This document shows, in pieces, positions 1-4,015 of a stretch of DNA of 6,147 nt; position 1 is the stretch's first letter; every line of letters starts with the position of its first letter. The notes below the pieces were generated by a model, which was not told the DNA's origin, did no database searches, and worked only from the letters and a program-made list of their open reading frames with translations. The stretch is taken from positions 1 through 6,147 of the forward strand of contig DAHVAB010000162.1 in NCBI GenBank assembly GCA_027314825.1, written 5' to 3'. The DNA comes from Solirubrobacterales bacterium (GTDB taxonomy: Bacteria > Actinomycetota > Thermoleophilia > Solirubrobacterales > Solirubrobacteraceae). The position numbers and the translations under genes were made by a program.

Positions 1-1
1 C

Positions 2-463
2 GAGAACCTGGACGCCGGGCGGGGAGTCTGGATCATGGGCGACGTCGGCACCGGCAAGACGGCGCTCGCGATGGTGATCTCCAAGGCGGCGATCGCGGCC
101 GGCAGGACGGTCGCGATCTACTCGCTGCCGCGGCTGCTGAGCGTGATCCGAGCCTCGATCGAGGACGAGGGCGGGCTGGTCGGCTTCCTCGACCGTCTCT
201 CCTCGGTCGACCTGCTGCACATCGACGACGTCGGCGCAGAGAACACGACCGACTGGGTGATCGAGCAGCTCTACTCGATCGTCAACACCCGCTACGAGGA
301 GCAGCGCTCCATCGTGCTGACCACCAACCTCCAACCCGGGGAGCTCACCGAGCAGATCGGGCAGCGCACCGTCTCGCGGCTGGTGGAGATGTGCGGCGAC
401 CCGCTGCCCCTCTACGGGGGCGACCGTCGGCGTGAGCTGCCGCTGCCGCAGCGGCTGACATGA
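2..463 (+). CDS. DnaC/DnaI-like AAA+ ATPase, putative replicative helicase loader (5' truncated)
   Basis: The reading frame is open from base 2 and its true start lies outside the window, leaving 153 visible codons. Seen: Walker A GDVGTGKT at bases 38-61, Walker B-like LLHIDDVG about 50 residues later, a sensor-1-like stretch IVLTTNL, and an arginine-rich box RTVSRLVEMCGD where DnaC-type loaders carry their arginine finger. The protein ends in a basic DRRRELP tail. Family knowledge: DnaC/DnaI proteins bind the DnaB helicase and load it on DNA using ATP. IstB, the IS21 helper ATPase, is a close relative and the main alternative. No transposase, inverted repeat or other IS sign is present, and the next gene is the housekeeping gene purA, so a chromosomal loader-like protein is favoured. 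The N-terminal helicase-binding region is not visible. The ATPase call is firm; the helicase-loading role is inferred. Confidence 0.82.
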   Translation, partial: ENLDAGRGVWIMGDVGTGKTALAMVISKAAIAAGRTVAIYSLPRLLSVIRASIEDEGGLVGFLDRLSSVDLLHIDDVGAENTTDWVIEQLYSIVNTRYEEQRSIVLTTNLQPGELTEQIGQRTVSRLVEMCGDPLPLYGGDRRRELPLPQRLT

Positions 464-498
464 CCTCCGAGCCGACCGTTGCGCGCCCGGCCCGTGTA

Positions 499-512
499 CG
501 GCGGCGCCGCCG
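499..512. repeat. GC-only 14-bp palindrome between the ATPase gene and purA
   Basis: CGGCGGCGCCGCCG is a perfect palindrome 36 bases after the ATPase stop and 53 bases before the purA start. It could form a small hairpin marking the end of the upstream transcript. There is no T-run after it, and such sequences arise easily in DNA of this composition. Nothing else recognisable was found in this 102-bp gap apart from the purA promoter candidate. Confidence 0.2.
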
Positions 513-551
513 CCGCGAGCCGGCCTGAGGACGATCCGCCCGCCGCGCCCC

Positions 552-565
552 TAGACTGCTGGGCG
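552..565 (+). promoter_or_regulatory. Candidate leaderless promoter of purA (-10 TAGACT)
   Basis: TAGACT (552-557) fits the TAnnnT -10 pattern and ends 8 bases before the purA ATG at 566, so transcription would begin at or next to the start codon. No Shine-Dalgarno-like run precedes the ATG, which agrees with a leaderless mRNA, a common arrangement in actinobacteria. The -35 is weak: AGGACG at 528-533 matches TTGACA at three of six positions with an 18-base spacer. Confidence 0.4.
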
Positions 566-1897
566 ATGTCCGGAGTCGTGATCGTCGGCGCGCAGTGGGG
601 AGATGAGGGCAAGGGCAAGGTCACCGACCTGCTGGCCGAGCGCTGCGATGCGGTGGTCCGCTTCCAGGGCGGCAACAACGCCGGGCACACGATCGTCAAG
701 GACGGCGTGCAGTGGAAGCTGCACCTGATCCCCTCCGGGATCCTGCATCCCGGCACGACCTGCGTGATCGGCAACGGCGTCGTGATCGACCCGAAGGTCC
801 TGATCGAGGAGCTCGACGCGCTGCGGGCGCGCAACCTCGACGTCTCGGGCCTGCGGATCTCCGCGAACGCCCATCTGATCATGCCCTACCACCTGCTGCT
901 CGACTCCGCCGGGGAGGCGAAGCTCGGCAGCCTGCAGATCGGCACCACCCGGCGCGGGATCGGCCCCTGCTACGCCGACAAGGCCGCCCGGCTCGGGATC
1001 AGGGTGCAGGACCTGCTCGACGAGAAGATCCTGAAGAAGAAGATCGTCGCCGCGATGGAGCCGAAGCGACTCTCGTTGCGCCCCTTCGAAAAGGACCCCT
1101 CCCTCGACCTGAAGAGCATGGTCGAGGAGCACCTCACCTACGGCCACCGCCTGGAGCGGCATATCGCCGACACCTCCAAGCTGCTCTGGGAGATGCTCGA
1201 GGAGAAGGCGTGCGTGATCTTCGAGGGCGCTCAGGGGGCGATGCTCGACATCGACCACGGCACCTATCCGTTCGTCACCTCATCCAACCCGCTCGCCGGC
1301 GCCGCCTGCGTGGGCGCGGGGGTCGGCCCGCGCGCGATCGACGAGGTGTGGGGCGTCTCGAAGGCGTACACGACCAGGGTCGGCTCCGGCCCCTTCCCCA
1401 GCGAGCTGCACGACGAGACGGCCGAGGAGATCCGCCGGCGCGGCGGCGAGTTCGGCACCACGACCGGCCGCCCCCGGCGCACCGGCTGGCTCGACCTGGT
1501 CGCGCTGCGCTACGCCGCCCGGCTGAACACGCTCTCCGCGCTCGCGATCACGAAGCTCGACGTGCTCTCGGGCCTTTCCACGATCAAGGTCTGCACCGGC
1601 TACAGGGGCGCGGAGGGAGCCGAGTTCGACGACTTCCCCTACCACCAGACGGTCCTCCACCACGCCAGAGCGGAGCTGACAGAGGTCCCGGGCTGGAGCG
1701 AGGATCTCGGTGAGTGCACCTCGCTCTCGGACCTGCCGAAGGCGGCCGCCGACTATCTGGAGCTGATCGAAGACGAGATCGGCGTGCCGATCGCGCTGAT
1801 CGGCGTGGGTCCCGGCCGCGAGCAGGTGATCTGGACCGAGGCGGGCCGGGCCACCCTGCTCGGCAGCGGCGCGCAGCGCTCGCAGTCCGCTCTCTGA
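566..1897 (+). CDS. purA: Adenylosuccinate synthetase (PurA)
   Basis: This 443-residue protein has the usual family length. It joins IMP and aspartate using GTP to form adenylosuccinate, the first committed step from IMP to AMP, in the cytoplasm. Seen in order: the N-terminal P-loop WGDEGKGK (residues 11-18, with the family's catalytic Asp at 13), NNAGHT (37-42, catalytic His41), GTTRRGIGP (126-134), GAQG (221-224), TTRVGSGPFPSE (269-280), the aspartate/IMP loop GTTTGRPRRTGW (297-308), the guanine-binding TKLD (329-332) and C-terminal GVGPGRE (413-419). All key motifs are intact. The ATG at 566 is chosen because MSGVVIVGAQWGDEG places the P-loop at the normal distance from the N terminus. The frame stays open upstream to 479, but that extension is low-complexity Ala/Pro/Arg and not family-like. 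The gene is followed by a hairpin and separately promoted regulators, so it is probably monocistronic. Confidence 0.97.
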   Translation: MSGVVIVGAQWGDEGKGKVTDLLAERCDAVVRFQGGNNAGHTIVKDGVQWKLHLIPSGILHPGTTCVIGNGVVIDPKVLIEELDALRARNLDVSGLRISANAHLIMPYHLLLDSAGEAKLGSLQIGTTRRGIGPCYADKAARLGIRVQDLLDEKILKKKIVAAMEPKRLSLRPFEKDPSLDLKSMVEEHLTYGHRLERHIADTSKLLWEMLEEKACVIFEGAQGAMLDIDHGTYPFVTSSNPLAGAACVGAGVGPRAIDEVWGVSKAYTTRVGSGPFPSELHDETAEEIRRRGGEFGTTTGRPRRTGWLDLVALRYAARLNTLSALAITKLDVLSGLSTIKVCTGYRGAEGAEFDDFPYHQTVLHHARAELTEVPGWSEDLGECTSLSDLPKAAADYLELIEDEIGVPIALIGVGPGREQVIWTEAGRATLLGSGAQRSQSAL

Positions 1898-1904
1898 GCG
1901 AGCC

Positions 1905-1919
1905 CCGCGCGCCGCGCGG
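1905..1919 (+). terminator. Candidate terminator hairpin after purA
   Basis: CCGCGC-GCC-GCGCGG forms a six-base-pair, all-GC stem with a 3-base loop, beginning 8 bases after the purA stop. The bases that follow (TGTCTTCCTGCGTTCT) are fairly T-rich for this genome but contain no real T-run. Its position, between purA and an independently promoted gene, supports a terminator role. Confidence 0.42.
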
Positions 1920-1932
1920 TGTCTTCCTGCGT

Positions 1933-1951
1933 TCTGTCTGATCGCGCAGAC
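1933..1951. promoter_or_regulatory. Upstream operator-like site: TCTGTCTG plus inverted repeat
   Basis: TCTGTCTG (1933-1940) also occurs at the promoters of the first two HTH genes. Here it lies further upstream of the first gene and is part of the inverted repeat GTCTG-ATCGCG-CAGAC (1936-1951). An inverted repeat with 5-base arms and a 6-base spacer is a plausible site for a dimeric Cro/C1-type repressor. Its assignment to these regulators is inference. Confidence 0.38.
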
Positions 1952-1962
1952 GCGACGCCCCC

Positions 1963-1996
1963 TTGCGGTCTGTCTGCCATCTGCCATAGTGTTGAC
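1963..1996 (+). promoter_or_regulatory. Leaderless promoter of the first HTH gene, overlapped by tandem CTGnnAT repeats
   Basis: A possible -35 TTGCGG (1963-1968) is followed after 16 bases by a -10 CATAGT (1985-1990). The ATG lies 6 bases further, at 1997, so the start codon coincides with the expected transcription start. There is no Shine-Dalgarno sequence. The spacer holds TCTGTCTG (1969-1976) and a perfect tandem heptamer CTGCCAT (1974-1980 and 1981-1987) that runs into the -10. A protein bound there should block RNA polymerase, so the repeat looks like a repressor operator. GGCAGAT (2005-2011), just inside the gene, is the exact inverse of ATCTGCC (1979-1985). Confidence 0.6.
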
Positions 1997-2209
1997 ATGA
2001 GACCGGCAGATCAGTTTGGCGAGCGGCTGCGAAAGGTTCGCACCGAGCGGCGTCTCACCCAAGAGCAGCTCGCGGAGGCGAGCGGCCTGCACCGCACCGA
2101 GATCAGTCTCCTGGAGCGTGGCAAGCGCACACCGATCCTCGACACGATCGTGGCGGTGGCGAAGGGCCTTGGCGTGAGTCCCTCGGAGCTGCTCGGCGGC
2201 GTCGGCTGA
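1997..2209 (+). CDS. Small stand-alone XRE (Cro/C1-type) HTH regulator, first of three
   Basis: A 70-residue protein that is almost entirely one HTH_3 DNA-binding domain (about residues 7-66). The second helix is TQEQLAEASG (21-30), followed by the recognition helix region LHRTEISLLERG (31-42). There is no ligand-binding or other partner domain, so it should act as a dimeric DNA-binding protein, like phage Cro or the controller (C) proteins of restriction-modification systems; no restriction or methylase gene is in the window. The ATG at 1997 is chosen over an upstream in-frame GTG (1919) because it aligns without gaps to the next two genes and sits 6 bases after a -10. It shares about 43 of 70 residues with the second gene and 32 of 70 with the third, counted by eye. 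Its promoter carries operator-like repeats, so autoregulation is likely but inferred. The physiological target is unknown. Confidence 0.9.
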   Translation: MRPADQFGERLRKVRTERRLTQEQLAEASGLHRTEISLLERGKRTPILDTIVAVAKGLGVSPSELLGGVG

Positions 2210-2229
2210 CGCCCGCCGCGACCCGCTGG

Positions 2230-2246
2230 CGGCCGCCACGCGGCCG
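2230..2246 (+). terminator. Weak hairpin after the first HTH gene
   Basis: CGGCCG-CCACG-CGGCCG gives a six-base-pair GC stem with a 5-base loop, 21 bases after the stop codon. No T-run follows. It could end the first HTH transcript before the next promoter, but a chance occurrence is quite possible in this GC-rich spacer. Confidence 0.25.
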
Positions 2247-2280
2247 GCGCGGAGCCTGGGTGTCCGCCACTCCCATCTTG

Positions 2281-2315
2281 TTGACGCTCTGTCTGAGATC
2301 TGGGATAGTGCCAGC
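2281..2315 (+). promoter_or_regulatory. Leaderless promoter of the second HTH gene with the shared repeat
   Basis: This is the clearest promoter in the window: TTGACG (2281-2286), a 17-base spacer, GATAGT (2304-2309), then 6 bases to the ATG at 2316. No ribosome binding site is present, consistent with a leaderless mRNA. The spacer carries TCTGTCTG (2288-2295), exactly 28 bases before the ATG as in the first HTH gene, and an imperfect tandem heptamer CTGAGAT/CTGGGAT (2293-2306) entering the -10. Between the two promoters TCTGTCTG, ATCTG and ATAGTG are invariant, and the two-base gaps between them differ. Confidence 0.7.
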
Positions 2316-2528
2316 ATGGACCGCCGCGAGCGATTCGGCCCCGCGCTAAGGAAGGCGCGGATCGAGAAAGGACTCACTCAGGAGCAGCTGGCCGATGCCG
2401 CAGGCCTGCACCGCACCGAGATCAGCCTGCTGGAGCGCAACCTGCGAAAGCCGCTGCTTGAGACGATCGTCGCGCTCTGCCGCGGCTTGGAGATCACCCC
2501 CGCGGAGCTGCTCGGCCAGCTGGGCTGA
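2316..2528 (+). CDS. Small stand-alone XRE (Cro/C1-type) HTH regulator, second of three
   Basis: A 70-residue single-domain HTH protein that aligns end to end, without gaps, with its two neighbours. Helix 2 is TQEQLADAAG (21-30), and the recognition helix region LHRTEISLLE (31-40) is identical to that of the first gene, so both should read the same DNA sequence. The clear difference is just after it: RNLRKP in place of RGKRTP, with Asn instead of the usual Gly at 42. The C-terminal helix ends in PAELLGQLG. Transcription is probably leaderless from the TTGACG/GATAGT promoter directly upstream. The shared recognition helix and shared promoter repeat make cross-repression of the first two genes the simplest model. 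No target beyond these promoters can be proposed from the sequence. Confidence 0.9.
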   Translation: MDRRERFGPALRKARIEKGLTQEQLADAAGLHRTEISLLERNLRKPLLETIVALCRGLEITPAELLGQLG

Positions 2529-2531
2529 GCC

Positions 2532-2549
2532 GGTGGCGTGCTCGCCACC
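2532..2549 (+). terminator. Candidate terminator hairpin after the second HTH gene
   Basis: GGTGGCG-TGCT-CGCCACC forms a perfect seven-base-pair stem with a 4-base loop, starting 4 bases after the stop codon. It is not followed by a T-run. The position right behind the stop suggests termination or protection of the 3' end, which would separate this gene from the third HTH gene. Confidence 0.42.
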
Positions 2550-2615
2550 CGTGGCCGCACGCGGCGCCCGCCGCACCGGGGGGCCGGTCATCGGTAGACA
2601 CGACCTGCCCAATGT

Positions 2616-2622
2616 GAGAAGG
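2616..2622 (+). promoter_or_regulatory. Ribosome binding site of the third HTH gene
   Basis: GAGAAGG lies 7 bases before the GTG at 2630 and matches the Shine-Dalgarno core well. It fixes the GTG start and shows that this gene, unlike its two paralogues, is translated from a leadered mRNA. No convincing promoter was found in 2529-2615; TAGACA at 2595-2600 is a possible -10 without a good -35. Confidence 0.6.
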
Positions 2623-2629
2623 TGCTGCC

Positions 2630-2842
2630 GTGAAGCCGTCCGAGCTGCTCGCCGCTGAGGTCCGCCGCCGCAGGAGCGGCCTCGGCCTCACCCAGCAGGC
2701 GCTCGCGGATCGCGCGGGGCTGAGCAGGACGGAGATCGTGATGGTCGAGCGGGGGGAGGGCTCTCCGCGCCTGGACACGATCGTCGCGATCGCGAGCGGC
2801 GTCGGCATCACCGCGGCCGAGCTGCTCGGGCCGATCGAGTGA
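2630..2842 (+). CDS. Small stand-alone XRE (Cro/C1-type) HTH regulator, third of three, coupled to the FolP-like gene
   Basis: This is again exactly 70 residues with a single HTH_3 fold: helix 2 TQQALADRAG (21-30), recognition region LSRTEIVMVERG (31-42), C-terminal AAELLGPIE. It is the most divergent of the three (about 32 of 70 identities to the first). Its recognition helix has Ser for His at 32 and VMV for SLL at 37-39, so its DNA target probably differs. The GTG start is supported by GAGAAGG 7 bases upstream and by gapless alignment to the paralogues. Its stop (2840-2842) overlaps the GTG start of the FolP-like gene at 2839, giving a GTGA junction typical of translational coupling. It therefore probably sits at the head of the transcript with that gene and could regulate it. 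The shared CTGnnAT promoter repeat is absent here. Confidence 0.88.
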   Translation: MKPSELLAAEVRRRRSGLGLTQQALADRAGLSRTEIVMVERGEGSPRLDTIVAIASGVGITAAELLGPIE

Positions 2843-3858
2843 GCGGCGTGCTCACAGCGGCCGGCAGGCCCCTGCTGGCGCCCCCCGCTGCAGCGGGCGC
2901 GTCCTCCCCCGCTGCTGGCGCTGCCAATGCGCTCGCCGGCTCCGCCGCGCCGGACGGCTCCGCACCCGTTATTGCCGATGCCCGCGCCGGCGAGCCGCTG
3001 CTGATGGGGATCGTCAACATCGGCACCGACTCGGTCGCCGACGATCGCAGCCTTCTCACGCTGGAGGCGCAGCTCGCCTTCGCCCGGCGCCAGCACGAGT
3101 CAGGCGCCGCGATCATCGACATCGGCGTGCAGTCCGGGCGCACCGACACGCCCATCATCTCCGAGCAGGAGGAGATCGAGCGTCTGGCGCCGCTGGTGGG
3201 CCGCCTGGCCGCCGACGGGGTGTGCGTCTCGGTCGACACCTTCCGCGCCGGCGTGGCTGAGGCCGCGGTGCGGGAGGGGGCGGCGATCATCAACGACGTG
3301 GGCGGCCTCTGCGACCCGCGGATGGCGAGCGTCGCCGCCGCGAGCGGAGCGGCGCTCGTGCTGCTGGAGACCAGGGCCCAGCCGAAGGCCCGTCACTTTC
3401 CCGGCTATGCGGAGCGCCCGGCCGCCGAGGTGATGGACGGCCTGCGGCGGCTGATCGCCCGGGCGAGGGCGGCCGGCGTCGGGGAGGAGCAGCTGATCCT
3501 CGATCCGGGCCTCGACTACGCGAAGACTCCGGCCGAGTCGATCGAGGTGCTCCGCGGGATCGGGCAGCTGCACCGCCTCGGGCGCCCGCTGCTGCTGGCG
3601 GTCTCTCGCAAGTATTTCCTGGGGATGATCACCGGCAGGCCGCCGCTGGAGCGCCTGGGCGCCACGCTCGCCGCGATCTGCTTCGGCGTCGACGCGGGCG
3701 CGCAGATCATCCGTGTGCACGATGTCGCACAGACCGCCGACATGCTCGCGGTCACGCGCACGCTGCGCTCGCGAGGCGAGCCGGCCCTAGCGGGCGATCC
3801 GCACAGCGACGAGCTGCGCTGGCTTGCGCCCGGGCGCGCCGCCACCACCGGCGGCTGA
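2839..3858 (+). CDS. Dihydropteroate synthase-like protein (FolP family, divergent loops; possibly FolP2-type)
   Basis: A 339-residue protein: an Ala/Gly/Pro/Ser-rich tail (about residues 1-52), then a complete TIM-barrel pterin-binding domain. Retained core residues: Asn60 in MGIVN, Asp94 in IDIG, SVDTF (131-135, Asp133), INDVGG (151-156), LDPG (221-224, Asp222), SRK (256-258) and RVHDV (292-296, with Arg292 and His294). Authentic DHPS joins pABA to the pterin pyrophosphate in folate synthesis and is the sulfonamide target. Here both mobile active-site loops differ: loop 1, normally TPDSFSDGG, reads GTDSVADDR (62-70), and loop 2, normally GESTRPGA, reads VQSGRTDT (97-104). The family motif with MH before RG/QG is replaced by LLETRAQP. 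Either it is a variant DHPS or a paralogue such as mycobacterial FolP2, which has been reported to lack DHPS activity. The start overlaps the HTH stop (GTGA) without a clear RBS; GTG at 2848 is an alternative. Family membership is firm, substrate is not. Confidence 0.85.
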   Translation: MSGVLTAAGRPLLAPPAAAGASSPAAGAANALAGSAAPDGSAPVIADARAGEPLLMGIVNIGTDSVADDRSLLTLEAQLAFARRQHESGAAIIDIGVQSGRTDTPIISEQEEIERLAPLVGRLAADGVCVSVDTFRAGVAEAAVREGAAIINDVGGLCDPRMASVAAASGAALVLLETRAQPKARHFPGYAERPAAEVMDGLRRLIARARAAGVGEEQLILDPGLDYAKTPAESIEVLRGIGQLHRLGRPLLLAVSRKYFLGMITGRPPLERLGATLAAICFGVDAGAQIIRVHDVAQTADMLAVTRTLRSRGEPALAGDPHSDELRWLAPGRAATTGG

Positions 3859-3865
3859 GCCGCCG
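3849..3865 (+). terminator. Palindrome over the stop codon of the FolP-like gene
   Basis: CGGCGGCTGAGCCGCCG forms a seven-base-pair stem whose 3-base loop is the TGA stop codon. Only TTGCGCAG follows, so it is not a classical intrinsic terminator. It may still reduce read-through into the ligase gene 157 bases downstream. Confidence 0.33.
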
Positions 3866-3939
3866 TTGCGCAGTTCCCCCGCAGCAGCGGCGGGCAAACC
3901 CGGATGCCGCCTGCGGCCCTGAGTGCGAGCGTGAGTCAT

Positions 3940-3975
3940 GCGCCGCGCCGCTGCACCCGCGCGAGTGCGCGGCGC
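3940..3975. repeat. 9-bp inverted repeat in the leader of the acyl-CoA ligase gene
   Basis: GCGCCGCGC (3940-3948) and its exact inverse GCGCGGCGC (3967-3975) flank an 18-base loop, 40 bases before the ligase start codon. It could fold in the leader RNA, acting as an attenuator or as a terminator for the upstream transcript. The low complexity of the arms leaves chance a real possibility. No confident promoter was found in the 157-bp gap 3859-4015. Confidence 0.25.
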
Positions 3976-4004
3976 CGGTTCACAGACCGTCGAGGCCGGG
4001 CCAG

Positions 4005-4010
4005 AGGAGG
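4005..4010 (+). promoter_or_regulatory. Strong ribosome binding site of the acyl-CoA ligase gene
   Basis: AGGAGG is a perfect Shine-Dalgarno core 5 bases before the ATG at 4016. It decides the start: the frame is open back to an ATG at 3938, but that site has no Shine-Dalgarno sequence and would add an Arg/Ala-rich leader unlike the family. Confidence 0.8.
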
Positions 4011-4015
4011 TGGCG

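Noticed and set aside
2..463. IS21 IstB helper ATPase
   Set aside because: No IstA-like gene or terminal inverted repeat is visible and housekeeping purA follows; kept only as an alternative for the truncated ATPase.
551..1258. Minus-strand open frame of 235 codons opposite purA
   Set aside because: It is a shadow of a clearly functional purA, with no recognisable motif in the translation.
712..1713. Plus-strand alternative frame of 333 codons inside purA
   Set aside because: It encodes Arg/Pro/Asp-rich low-complexity sequence and is fully contained in purA.
1919..1996. N-terminal extension of the first HTH gene from the GTG at 1919
   Set aside because: It would place the promoter and repeats inside the gene, adds a non-family segment, and breaks the exact 70-residue match with the two paralogues.
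1280..2377. Minus-strand open frame of 365 codons spanning the purA end and the first HTH gene
   Set aside because: It crosses two supported genes and their promoters, and its composition is biased with no family resemblance.
1997..2842. Restriction-modification controller (C) genes
   Set aside because: The proteins resemble C proteins in size, fold and leaderless promoters, but no restriction endonuclease or methyltransferase gene is in the window. Only the general HTH call is supported.
3938..4015. Earlier start of the ligase gene at the ATG 3938
   Set aside because: There is no Shine-Dalgarno sequence, the extension is Arg/Ala-rich, and a perfect AGGAGG precedes the ATG at 4016.
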